Assembly (NCBI RefSeq): GCF_000524195.1
Contig: NW_020170390.1
Location: 317,192-381,191 of the forward strand
Origin: Echinococcus granulosus
Taxonomy: Eukaryota; Platyhelminthes; Cestoda; Cyclophyllidea; Taeniidae
DNA length: 64,000 nt
Direction of reading: 5' to 3'
Both the position numbers and the translations under genes were made by a program. Numbering within the stretch: the first letter of the stretch is position 1; the number at the start of each line of letters is the position of its first letter. Under the pieces are notes generated by a model. That model did no database searches and was not told where the DNA came from. It saw nothing but the letters and a program-made list of their open reading frames with translations. Shown here one piece after another: positions 1 to 11,012 of the stretch.

Positions 1-1001
1 AATCCCCACAGTTAGGCGACAAGACCTAAGTGATCAGGTCAACAGGGAGGTAGCCAAATGCAATGAAACATCTAGTTAAAACAGTATGCTTAGATTCGCC
101 ATTAAGGATGTACTGTGGGAAGGGCACAAATTGTTAATGAGAAACCAGTCCAAAGGGACGTTTCATTATTCTCGTGGAGCGCGTGCGGAAGTTGCGAAGT
201 TTCTATCAAACATGCGCAATAGAGATGTGATTCCAATTAGGCTAAAATATTTTAAAACATTTACGGGGACGTCTGCAATAGATCTCAGTCAATGTAAAAG
301 ACGCGATAGTTTAGCACCTTCACAATTTGAGATAAATGGGGTGTGGATCATTAGCACAAAAGCTCACAATTTAATTAGATGCGATGCCTATTTAGGTATG
401 CGTGGCATTCCCGAGATTTGGTTAAAAACCAAAAATTATTCACGGTAAGAGCTGGCTCTTTACTCGTAATCGGCACTTTCGACACGAGGCAATGCTAAGG
501 GCGTAGTTATGTACATAAGAAGGGAGTAAAGGTGGGCTTCTGTTCTGTACGTTAGGTCGGATAAAAGATTCTTCCGTATTCTTTTTGATCTCCCATACAA
601 CTCACCTGTGATTGCGTAACGTGCACTTTGACAGCCACATCAGCCGTAATTTGCAACTCCCATAAACATCCGAAACCTGAATATTCCCATTTGCATAAGG
701 TGCATAAGTCGAGTTATTTTCGCTTTACCAGAAATTAGGAACTGCTCTATATGAGAGTAGTACTTGACAGCTTGTGGCCAAGACTGCTACTGCAGAAGAA
801 AACTCAGCTCATAATGCAAACTGTCGCCAAAGCGCATGCTAATCGGAAAGCACCACTAAATCCAGCGCTTTTCAACTGCCCTAAATAAAGTCTAATCAAC
901 CAATAGAGCAATCATTGCGCACCACTTGCTTACAAAGTAAACGAACCCCCTCAAGTCCCAACCTTCAATGAAACCATTACTTGATGACATTAGGTTCGGC
1001 G
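1..1001. other. Left-edge non-coding stretch
   Basis: AT-rich sequence downstream of the minus-strand LRR gene. It contains one open frame of 120 codons at 86-448 (plus) with no recognisable motif, no clear splice sites and no similarity I recognise, so I do not call it a gene. No obvious minus-strand polyadenylation hexamer was seen just past the LRR stop codon. Confidence 0.5.
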
Positions 1002-4000
1002 TCATACGTGCCAAAAAACCCCTCTGGACACTTGTCTTTGAATCGAAATAACAGTTTCTTCACTCATGAGAGCGTTAAAGCTTATGACACTTTCTGTGGT
1101 TTCTAGTAAACTATCACTTTGGACCTGCGTAAAAGAAAACATTTTATGAGGCCAAGTTATAAGTAAAAACAAACCAGCCAAAGCCGTCAAAGAGAAAACT
1201 GGAGCAACCTAGCTCCACCCACTTGGCCATCGATGACTCAGTGGGTATGAGTTTCGCCCAGGGACATACTTGAGGTTAACGTCCGTAATGGCAAAGTGAA
1301 ACCATATAGAACTCTCATCCTCCACAACTAAACAGCCTTACCTGCGGCTTATGCGAGATCACGGGATACGAAGAATACGTTTTCCCGTGGTGTCCTTCCC
1401 TCCACAATTGTTGTGAGTCGCACGATTGATGCAGCTCAAAAATACTGGTCCCGTCCTCCGAGAGTGAAGTCGGAGAGACACTGGGGTCGTCAGTGTCTCC
1501 TGATGCCGTGGCAACGTGTCTGTAGAATTCCGGCTGGCTGCTCAATCGTCGGAGAACATTCCTTTCGGACTGACTGGATTCAGTCCTTTGCAAGGAAAAT
1601 ATACGCACTTGGTCACCTAGAAAACGTTTTTCTTTGCAACTCTATCAAACGGCTCCGTTTATCGCTAGTACATTTTAGTCGAGGAAATATTAGCCAATCG
1701 GACTTGTATTCTGCTGTACGTTTTGGCCACTAGTTAAAAATAGAAACAAATCTAGTGGATCACGTAGTTTAGGAAATGGATCAGAGTGAATAATCTTCCC
1801 ATAAATACATGTCTGAGTTCCTTTTCAAAATTCTAAATGTCAATAAGTGTGGTAAGTTGTGATATGGCTAGGATGGACCCAAAATCCACTTCATTAGCTG
1901 TATTTGTACTTTCTTAGTATCGAACATACTCGTTTTCATCCACTTCTAGTCGAAATCTGCTTATACGAATAAGTATGGTGGATTGATAATCTTTGCACTA
2001 GCGTCACACGGTGCACGCCCCGCAGAACGACTGCTAACTACCTGCAAGAGCTCTAGAGATCGAGTGGTCACAGACGCCTAATGAAAGCAAGCAGAATTTT
2101 AACCCCTTTAAAAAACTAAAATTGTTTTACCTGTCGGGCGTTGTAGGTAGGTAAATTTGTTGCCAGGTTACCATGGCCATAGCAGAACTGGGTCGCGACG
2201 CGGTAGGAGAGGGAAGGAGGGTGGCGGGTGGAGAAATCGGATTTTGGAGAGAGCTTGATGTCTCTTCCGCCACTTCTTCCACCAAATCCTCTTCTTCTTC
2301 ATACTGCTGCTGTTGCAGTGGTGGTGGGTGCAGCTGTGGCTTCTGCTCGCTTCTGGAGAGGAAGGCAAGGATGTGGGCGAGCCCTCGCGAAATAATCTAA
2401 GGGAAATGGCATCCGATTGAAGTTTAGTAAACGCAATGACCCTAAATCGGACGTTATCTTCCCCCCGTCAGTTCCTCATTTTTTGCTACTTTCCATTTTC
2501 ACAGTGTATTGTACGTGGATAAAAAAATGAGCAGAGCAAAGTAATCCTCTAAGTCAGCACTCCATCACAAAAACTAAGGTTGTACAGAAGATTTCTTTAA
2601 GGATTTCATCATGGTACACATTCACGACACTATCATAATTGGACGTTAGCTGCCTTTTACGTCTACTTACTCATACTGACAAATACGTTGGTAAATAGCT
2701 CAATAAATGCTCTTCTCTAGGATTTTTAAGAAGTGCTTATTTGTAATGTTTACATTTTACTGCATTATCTTAACAGTTGAGGATTTTTGAATGATTAAGT
2801 TTTCAAGCATGCTACCAAATGCACACTCTCTTTTTCACGGTGCAAGAGCTTGTCACCATTGATAACTGTTTCCACACAACTAAACGAAACAATATAAAAA
2901 CCAGTGCGAGGAATGCAACTAGGAAAACACTAGCAGTTTGTTGCTTCTCCGTTATATCGCAATGCACATAACTCTCCTAATACCGACCCATTGTTTCCTG
3001 CCATCAGAATTCGGTGGTTTATTGGGTTTAAAATCGACAGTTGCAAAGCTATTTGAGGTAACCTTGTGAAATACGATTTGTGCTATTCCATAACTTTGGG
3101 CGCATTCATAAATGAAGCAAAAAATTCAAAAGTACCCCAGACTTTGATCTCACTACATAAACATAAACCAAGTGGATCAGAGATCAAGTGTACAAAAAAA
3201 CATTTAACACGATTGAGTTCTCATCTATTCGTTCGTACCCGAAACTTGTTCCATAAAATTCTCCCAAAGTTTTTGTCTATCCTGATCAGACAATGCTACT
3301 TTATGCTTCAAAAGTCATCAGATCAAGATCTGGCTACACAAGCTGACATTTTAATCGCTCAAATGGAAAGAACTAACATTATAGCGGAATAATGTAATGA
3401 GACTTACGTTGAATGGCGGAAATACCAATGGATTGTCCAATACATCAAACTCCTCAAGCATCTTCATCTGTGCTAGAGAATTTGGCAGATGGTAAATCCT
3501 ATTTTGTTGACAATTCAAACTGAGAAGGTTTTCCAACTTGTGAATGTCTGTAGAAGGGATAGCAAGTTTTGAATACTAACAATTTACTTAAGTTAATGGA
3601 TTTCGATGCAACTTAAGCATTATAGGGATCTGTGCCTATTTTTACGTTCCATTTATATTGAATTTGGAGCACCTTAGTCTGCCAATTATCAACTACTAAT
3701 AGCGTTATTAGGCATTTAAGCTATTCATCAGAAACGATGAAACTGCACTACTTACGATCGTAATAAACTGATCATATGCAAATCATACAGAATATCAATG
3801 CAAAATATTTTCATATTATTAAGTCAGATAAAAGTGAAAATATTGTGGGAGACGTTTCTCTAACTACGCCATATAAAAACAATTAAATGCAACCTTAGTC
3901 TCTGTTTCCAACCAAAACTTTATGCATGCATGCAAGAGAAAAAAATGCCTGGATGGAGACAATTTGGATCATCCAAATGAAAATAGACCAATTAGGTAAC

Positions 4001-4779
4001 ATCACAAATTTCAACAAACATAGTAGGGATTCGTAATTCCAGTGTTCACTGGTAAAATACATTGTCAAATTACCACTAATAAATGGATTTGGATGCATAA
4101 AAGTTGTATGACAGAGGTATTGCACTAAAGAAAACTTTTAACAGTTCATACCATAGGGAAGGACAGAAATCATGTTCTGATTCAGATTCAGTACTTTTAG
4201 TGATTGGATATTTACTAATGGTGAAATATCTACAATGCGATTGTAAGATAAGTCCTAAACATTATAATAATAATAACCAATCTACCAGTTCTTCCAAATT
4301 GTAGAGCGATGACCAGTCGCGAGGAATAAACTCCAGATTGTTGCTTGAGACAGACAAATAGCGTAGCGTTGAAAGTTTCATAGCAATTGAAGGCAAGAGT
4401 AAGAATTGGTTGTCACTGAAGAATAGGGTTCCAAAATTGATACTACCTCAGATCCATGTATCTAAGACGTCGCCAAGGTTTTCCATGCTCACGAAGGATT
4501 CGAAGACAATTATGTGATAAATCAAGGGTTTCGATATTAAAAGCAAAATAAATCAACTGTGGAAGGACACTGAGTTTAAGACCTGAAAGATCTTGCAGTC
4601 TAAAATTACGAAAATCGTCTTTACTCACCTGCAAGAATAACACTATCTAATGATTCCAAAAAGTTTTCTTCTAGAAACTGACATGCATTGTGTGGCTCCG
4701 CTAATGTACGGTGTGATTTGATACCTTCATATTTTGCTTCTAACTCCCTGAAATTTGACGGGTTGATTGCATCACACAT
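1002..4779 (-). CDS. Leucine-rich repeat protein, complete 8-exon gene
   Basis: Exons on the minus strand: 4779-4629, 4582-4447, 4415-4286, 4254-4152, 3547-3408, 2396-2131, 1585-1342, 1124-1002. All junctions are GT-AG and all phases agree, giving 430 residues. The ATG at 4779 reads MCDAINPS and follows an in-frame TGA. Exons 2-5 encode consecutive LRRs of about 22-24 residues (for example LDLSHNCLRIL, LSVSSNNLEFIP, LNLNQNMISVLP, LNCQQNRIYHLP). They are closed by the typical LRR end pattern NPLVFPP...ILAFL, which runs across the exon 5/6 junction. The C-terminal half is non-LRR: a Pro/Gln-rich and acidic patch (QQQQYEEEED), then a Ser/Thr-rich tail with possible phosphosites. There is no signal peptide or membrane segment, so a cytoplasmic scaffold is likely. 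Introns 2 and 3 are 31 nt and intron 1 is 46 nt. The exact LRR subfamily is not assigned. The first donor and the alternative acceptor at 4629/4628 overlap (GCAG|GTGAGT), which makes ORF-only prediction fail here. Confidence 0.88.
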
Positions 4780-5284
4780 TACCGCGTATTTCAAATTGTT
4801 GCCTCATTCGGGAAACGCATCCAGCACCTAATGCCTAAAATAGTAAAACAAAATACATTTTGCAGATTTTTAAGGACAAGACTTAAGTTACGATAAAAAG
4901 GTGTTATTTTATTAGCGTTTTTAGTGATCTTTATAAATATGGACGCGAAAGCACCCACAACATTACTTAACAACTACACATTAGTCCCGTTCAAAGTAGC
5001 AAAAGTTGTTAATTAGCGTGTTACTTGTCTGCAATATTTTAGTATGCTCTACCATCCTTTAAACGCAAGGCACTTTACTGGGTTGGCTTAGAGGATCCTC
5101 ATTTCTTCAAAAAGCAGTTACATTTATCACAAAAGAACTTTCATGGAAAGTAATTTCAACAAATTTTTCTTGATACGTGCAACGCTAATCTTTAGTCGGC
5201 TACCCACTTCTATTGCAGCAGACACACTTAAACAAATATTACATAGCCCTTTCGTCCCTTTGTTACTGTCGCCGGTGCTCCCAT
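4780..5284. other. Upstream region of LRR gene
   Basis: About 500 bp between the LRR start codon and the retroelement remnant. It should hold the LRR promoter and 5' UTR, but I see no recognisable promoter element. Confidence 0.4.
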
Positions 5285-6610
5285 TTATGAGTTCTCCTTA
5301 TATTTGGCATTGGGAGGTTTTCTTTCTTTTGTTAGTACGTAAGCTTCATCTTCGGACCTGACCTGTAGTGTACCTTTGTAGAGTCGTATCGTGTTGTGGT
5401 GAACGGGTACTGGATGGGTACAAAGCCGTGCGTTGTGGACGCGGTAGTTTGTAGGTGAGAGCACTTTCACTATTCGGAATGGATCTTTGCTATAAGGGTA
5501 ATGCAACTTGCGGTATGTTCCGGGTGGGGGAATCAGTCTGTATAATTGTAATAAGTCTTTTTCTCGGTAGACATTCGTCCGGCTGTGTTTGTCGTAATAT
5601 TTCTTCTGCATGATATAAGATAGTCGTAAGTGTCTGCGTGCGACGTTAAGTTTTTCTTATGCTTTCTTTCAGATGCAGTACATACTCTGGGATAGCGTTG
5701 GTTGCTAATCCCATATTTAGTAGAAAGATAGCGGAAGGCGCTCTCAATGCACAGTCCGTGAGCATCTTGAACGGAGAAACGCCCGTTGACGTATGGACCC
5801 TAGCCCTGCATGTGAGAAGGATACGGTCTAAGATTAAATCCCAGTTTTCTGGTTGTGTATCTTTGGTGAATATTCATTCTTCCCACCTGCCCGTTGCCTT
5901 GCGGATGCTCAAGTGTCGTGCGTATCTTTGAGATTTAAAAGGTCTTACATAGTTCAATGAAGGGCCAACTTTCGAAACCAGGACCTTGATCGGATTCTGG
6001 CAATCCATGCTGGTAAATCCACCCATTGAAGAAAACTAAAGTAATCCTTTCAGCGTCTTGTATCTGCATGGGTTCTGCCTTGATAACCTTCGTAAAGTAG
6101 TCTACCACATAGCGAATATATCAGTTTCCTCTTCTGGCAGGCGGTAGAGGGCCTTTGATGCTCATACCTGCTCTTTCCCTGGGAAACATGTGAGCATAGG
6201 CTGCAGTGGTGCGGGCTCTGTAGAGTGTGGGCTTTTAAAACTGCTGCAAGTGATACGGGTTCGACAGGAGTCTAGTGTATCTGGGGCGAGCGAGAGGCAC
6301 TAGTATTTTTTGCTTGAGGTATCTAGCATTTGCTTTTCACCCACGTGGCTGAGTTGCTCGTGTAATTCTTGAAGAAGTGTTTGTACTAATGATCTAGGGA
6401 CCACTATTCAGTTAGCGGAATTAACGTCCTCTTGGCACCATAAAACCTCACCCTACAGAAAGAGTTTCGGCAATTCTTGTCATATCCGTCTAGCCGCCTT
6501 GCTGAAATAAGTCATCTCTTCCGCTGTGGGGAGATCCAACGCCTTTCTTGCATGAAAGGCACATATTTGCACATGACACCAATGAGCACCTTTAGCTTCA
6601 TGCTCGATTC
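5285..6610 (-). pseudogene. Ty3/gypsy retrotransposon integrase region, decayed
   Basis: Reading the minus strand from about 6610 down to 5285 gives, in order: a spacer with LDLPTAEEMTYFSK; an H2C2 zinc-binding segment (HEQLSHVGEKQMLD followed by a Cys pair); an integrase core (DYFTKVIKAEPMQ, then LPESDQGPGFES, then TTLEHPQGNGQVGRMN); RARVHTSTGVSPFKMLT; and a C-terminal tail with YYDKHSRTNVYREKDLL and DPFRIVKVLSP. This is the normal order for a Ty3/gypsy pol polyprotein, where integrase pastes the cDNA into the host genome. Several in-frame stops (for instance before the core and inside the zinc region) and frame changes show it is dead. The last 108 codons (5611-5285) are the longest surviving open stretch. 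No reverse transcriptase, gag or flanking LTR was recognised nearby. I did not attempt a repaired reading. Confidence 0.85.
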
Positions 6611-8628
6611 AACAACTCAAGTTGATGAATGGAATGGGCAGTTATTGTTAGTGTTGCTATTATTGGCGTGCTGAAAGATTAAGCTAATATTTGGATGGGA
6701 AATGCTTGCTTTTTAGCACAGATTGGTAGGATTACCGCGTCCTCTTAACCGAGCCGGTCATGCCGAGGTGGTTAAAGTTCACCAATTTTCTAACTGCAAA
6801 TTGGAGGTGAGTTCCATACATTACGAATTGCCTCCACTTAATTTCCTCTTGACCTACCCACATTAAATGTTATTTGGCTACTCATTATGGCGGGCGATGT
6901 CATTTAATTTAATGTGCATTCTCCCATTCCGTATCATGAAAACCACGAAAACGACCATTTTTCACTGCAACAGCTAGACCTGCGCCAATAGGCCTAGGAA
7001 AAGTGAATAGCGAGTTCAAAGTCAGTCCCGTGACCCTCACCTCATCACCGTATCTGCCATTTGAAAGCACGAACCCCGATTGTTGATCCGAATAGAAGAG
7101 AACAACCGCTCATGGAGTTTAGACATGTCATCTGACCTGACGTTCTAGACGGTGGCTGACTCACTCATGACTAAAAGGTCAAATAAACGGCCCTGGCCTA
7201 GGCCCAAGCTACTCGCATAGTAGGCGTTTATACTTGTATATAAGTTCTGTTTACCGGATACATCAACCAACCCCTACACCGTTGTTGCTGTGCTGTCCAT
7301 TGATTTCAAGGATATCAAGTTTCTGCTAAAAGCTTTTGACTTCTCCCTCGCAGTTGATCTTTGCCACCTGTGGTTCCACTTTTGGTTGCACATTTCATTT
7401 AAAAGATTGCTGTCTTGTGGATTTGGTGGATATTTTTAGCTGGTATAATTTGTCTTAAGATATGGATGCAGAATCATGATATCTGTGAAACGAGTGCAAA
7501 AATAAATAATTTAAATTCAATTATCGTTCACAGAAAGTGAATATTTTTACACAAAGATATCAAAGGTTAAGAACTTGTTCTTGTAAGGCAGACCCCATGC
7601 TTGTCATTCACGGTACACATATCAATGTTTGCCCAAAACGTTTCTAATAGTCAATTCTTGAGTGATCGTACATATGGATATGTTTAAATTTCCTTATTTT
7701 CTTCTAGTATGTCAAGCATTAAAAACCACTAGAACAAAGGACTATTCGACGTCTTTTCTCCAGTTTAGCTAAGTTCTCAACCAAGTTTCACGAGGGTGAT
7801 TTACTACCTAACATTCAATCATCGTGAAAATTGTCGAACGACTGTAAGAAGTGGTAGACAGTTAAACGTTCTATGCTCCACAAATGTTTCATTCACGGCA
7901 GACAACGTTGCAAGCAAGCATGAGAGTGACCAAGAATAAGCATACATTCCCTACATGAGTGTACCAAATTGTTATTCTCCTTACTGAGCACAATGTTCGT
8001 GGTGAATCCATAACAAAATCAAGTTGCCCTTGAAAGTCCAAATAATCCTTTTCCTTTTTTGACAGTATTGTCGGAAAAATGGATTTGGTTATGCCTTCTA
8101 TGGGAGATTTCAGAATAATGAAAAGGGAAGCACCTTCACTGGTGCAAAGTGTTTACGAACAGATCATTTGCTACGTAGGAGCACAAATTCCTGTTCTTCC
8201 AAGTAAACATAGCGCATGGAATTATACTTGTCTCTTATTTATGGAAACGGGAGCTCATGGATTGGTTCCTGCGGAGATTCCCAGTTTCCAGCACCACTAA
8301 CACTACGCTGCGGAAGTGAGCACACCCGCTTCTAAAAGGTCAATTAATCAAATGTTTTGAGAATCTCGTGTTTTTGAAAACATGGTATCTGGCATTTTGC
8401 CAATTCTCCTAGAGTTTTCCAGTATACTGACCTAGATGGACAGCAAACCTCTTGACAGCAAAAAACTTCCTTGGTATCAGCGCTGGTATTTTTATTCCAA
8501 CAATGAGTTTTTGGGTCTCTAAATCGAAAAAAGGAATAATGATTCTCTCTACGGTTTGTTGTGACCTTCAAAAGACTGAATTAGTTGTGAATCGCACGAT
8601 ACAGAGTACGCAGAGGAGGCCTTTTACT
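6611..8628. other. Intergenic, little recognisable
   Basis: No gene supported. Near 6757-6820 there is a tRNA-like stretch (GCCGAGGTGGTTAA followed by a CCAATTT/AAATTGG stem) that may be the head of an old tRNA-derived SINE, but no matching B-box or tail was found, so it is not called. The rest is AT-rich sequence with only short chance ORFs. Confidence 0.4.
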
Positions 8629-8824
8629 TGTAATACGACAGTGGTTTATCCCTCGGCATTGGCGAGGCGCCACTTTTGTACTTTGAAGTAGCCCCCTTGT
8701 ACCTCGCTGGGTGGGCTGGCCTTTTGGGCCATGCCAGTAGCCCAGACACCTTCTCTGCGCTGAATACATATTCTGCCCGAGTATTGTGTCTTCTTTCGTC
8801 TTCAGGGAGTCCCGGGACGCTACA
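8629..8824 (+). repeat. LTR copy A (TGTAA...CTACA), followed by possible primer-binding site
   Basis: A 196 bp unit starting TGTAATACGA and ending GGGACGCTACA. It is clearly the same sequence as 9221-9398 and, in reverse, 51350-51552. The TG...CA ends are those of a long terminal repeat. The internal hairpin-prone core GGGCCATGCC is shared by all copies. Directly downstream at 8826 comes TGGTGGCAGCG, which begins with the TGG expected of a tRNA-primed primer-binding site. No target duplication flanks this copy (TACT versus CTGG). Both points fit a 5' LTR of a truncated element rather than a solo LTR. That it is an LTR is inferred from ends and copy structure; no coding part is attached. Confidence 0.72.
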
Positions 8825-9220
8825 CTGGTGGCAGCGTAAAGCAAAACCGATCTTAAAGAACATGTAGCCTTTTACTATCTCGAGCATCACTGAATGAACA
8901 GATAAAATTATGAGGAACCTTAAAAAAGGCGGTGAACGGTCGGCTTGGAAAGGAAGCTGCTGTACAATCAATTAGAATTTATATTGCCTTTAGAAGAACC
9001 AAAATGAATACAGAAGGAACCATTGGTAGAAGAAAGTCAGACAAATTCCTGCAAACTATAATTCAGGGGGGGTACGCCCGCTAACTTGAATATAAAAAAA
9101 ATAAAACTTTCAACGTAATCATTGAATAAAATAAAGGTATGAGAATGCAGTGGTAAACCAGCAAAGGTAGACACGTGACTAGTATCACCAAATATACTCT
9201 CTTACTAATCCAAGCCCTTA

Positions 9221-9398
9221 TGTAATACGATAGTGGTTTATCCCTCGGTTCTNNNNNNNNNNNNNNNNNNNNNNNNNNNNNNNNNNNNNNNNNNNNNNNN
9301 NNNNNNNNNNNNNNNNNNNNNNNNNNNNNNNNNNNNNNNNNNNNNNNNNNNNGAGTATTTTGTCTTTTTTCGTCTTCAGGAAGTCTCGGGACGCTACA
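9221..9398 (+). repeat. LTR copy B, solo, with 4-bp target duplication, interrupted by N gap
   Basis: Same family and orientation as the 8629 copy. It begins TGTAATACGATAGTGG and ends GGGACGCTACA. It is flanked by CTTA at 9217-9220 and CTTA at 9399-9402, a 4-bp target-site duplication, so this is an independent insertion reduced to a solo LTR or collapsed in assembly. The middle is 100 Ns (9253-9352), so the real insert could be larger, even a full element. Confidence 0.75.
9253..9352. other. Assembly gap of exactly 100 N
   Basis: A round-number run of N inside LTR copy B. It is almost certainly a scaffold gap of unknown true length, caused by the repeat. Confidence 0.97.
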
Positions 9399-9402
9399 CT
9401 TA

Positions 9403-10068
9403 TGTACTGCCTACTAGGAAGCTTATCTACGAAGTAGCGTAACTCTGGCCAAACGTTTAATGACACTAGAAGCACCATAGCAAATCTAATACCAGAGATT
9501 TTCAGTCCTCACAGGTTACACTTTTGCTCTGCGGTTTGGTAAGTAGGCCAAGCTGATAGCCTCCTAACTCTTCTGTACCCTAGGAACACTCAGGACGCCA
9601 CTAACAACAGCGACCATGCTCGCGACATTATTAAGTGAAAAAATAGATGAGGGTTCTATGAGCATTTAAAGTCTTCCCAAAAAAAGCCTAAACTAATTGA
9701 ATCTACTGCCAGTATTTAGTTTTGGTTTTTAATGATTTTAATAATTTGTTTCACTACAAGGTTACACTCCTGTGCACGAAGTATAGCACCCTAGTCATGC
9801 TCCAAACCCCCTAGCCCTGTTTATCTAGGTAGTAAATCCTTCTTTGATATAGGATGACAAATTTCAATTTAAAATAGTGAACATCATAGCAGGAGAAACG
9901 CTTACACGCCAGGATGACTGTTAGTGTAACAAAAATCGCCTTTAATAGTAGCAAACTTAACTAAATTTATTATTTTTAATGGGCCTTTCTCAGCCGAATA
10001 TTTAACCTAATTGACGTGTGTTTTAATTGTTTTAGCCAGACGTGCATAGCTTGCAATTGACCTTGTAA
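9403..10068. promoter_or_regulatory. Upstream region of CRLS1
   Basis: AT-rich 660 bp leading to the cardiolipin synthase start codon. It should contain the promoter and 5' UTR by position, but no convincing TATA, initiator or conserved motif could be singled out. Confidence 0.3.
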
Positions 10069-11012
10069 ATGAGTGCGCTGGTTTCTGCAAATATTCAAAG
10101 ACTGGTCAGACTCTCTACTCGTCATTCTATTTTTAACCCCGTTTCAAAACCACCAAACTGTCTACATGCAATTCCTAGCTCATGCTTCGGTAATAATTCC
10201 TCTTCAAAACCGCAATCAAGAATTGTCACCATTCCCAACATTTTGACGTCCTTACGTATTGGTGCGACTCCCTCGATTTTTTTCCTTATTCTAAGACAGG
10301 ATCTTTCATCAGCTGCTATACTAGCTGCAGTTATTGGATTAACTGATGCAGTACGCACTTTCACATGCATAGAGTCATCGTCTGATTTAGGCTGATGGTT
10401 ATATTGCTCGCCGTTTTCCATCACAACAATCCGTTACGGGTTCCTACCTGGACCCCCTAGCTGACAAGCTCTTCATTTCTTTGCTTTCTGTGGCCATGGC
10501 GTACACGAACCTACTCCCCGGTAGTTTCACCGCCTAAATAACTTTGCAGTAAGTCTGGTAGCCCTATTTCTAATGCGTGATGCACTTCTCCTCACTGGCG
10601 CCTCCTACCTGCGTTTTGTCTCGTTGGGTCACCCGGTATGTGCCCCAGCCCCTGTAATACTCTAGCGTTCCCTGCTAGGTCTGGTATTCCCACAGGAAGC
10701 AGTAATTGAAATGAAGCCCATTAATTCAAGCAAGGTTTGTCGTTTTAATAATGCCAGACTTCCTACGAGTCTAGTGGAACACCGCTGTTCAAATAACGGC
10801 GGTATTTTCCAGTCTGATGGCCCCCGTTCTTGGTTTGCAAGATAGCCTGGCACTCCCCGCCCTATGGTATGTTAAACTCTCATCCACACTCTTTCAGGTT
10901 AACGGCCGCAAGCACAACCATTTACTCGGGCTTCGGGTATGCACAAAGCTTCCCAAGTTTCTTTCAGGAGGCTCTCAGAATTTCGGCTTCCAAGAAGAGG
11001 GAGAAGCGGTAG
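10069..11012 (+). CDS. CRLS1: Cardiolipin synthase (CDP-alcohol phosphatidyltransferase), complete 6-exon gene
   Basis: Joins CDP-diacylglycerol to phosphatidylglycerol to make cardiolipin in the mitochondrial inner membrane. Exons: 10069-10350, 10391-10520, 10550-10635, 10696-10734, 10775-10866, 10898-11012. All are GT-AG with consistent phase, giving 247 residues. Residues 1-50 are Arg/Ser-rich without acids, a mitochondrial presequence pattern. [15 protein letters not shown] is the family start. The catalytic signature is complete: DGYIAR, then nine residues, G, three, D, three, D (GSYLDPLAD). Later segments [16 protein letters not shown] and [17 protein letters not shown] follow the eukaryotic enzyme in order, and the end is KKREKR-stop. 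Introns are 40, 29, 60, 40 and 31 nt. The 10635/10696 junction is the least certain: the loop there is shorter than in the human enzyme (301 aa), and an alternative acceptor lies at 10678/10679. Confidence 0.93.

Noticed and set aside
86..448. 120-codon plus-strand ORF at the left edge
   Set aside because: No recognisable motif, biased toward Lys/Arg/Ile as expected from AT-rich chance frames, no splice context.
2173..2400. Plus-strand Ser/Cys-rich 75-codon ORF
   Set aside because: It is the opposite strand of LRR gene exon 2131-2396; the repeats come from the Gln/Glu codons of that exon.
6757..6820. tRNA gene
   Set aside because: A-box-like sequence and a stem are present, but the loop is nine bases, and acceptor and T arms cannot be drawn.
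8624..8971. Overlapping ORFs over LTR copy A
   Set aside because: They lie on both strands of the LTR and recur with it; LTR sequence rather than protein.
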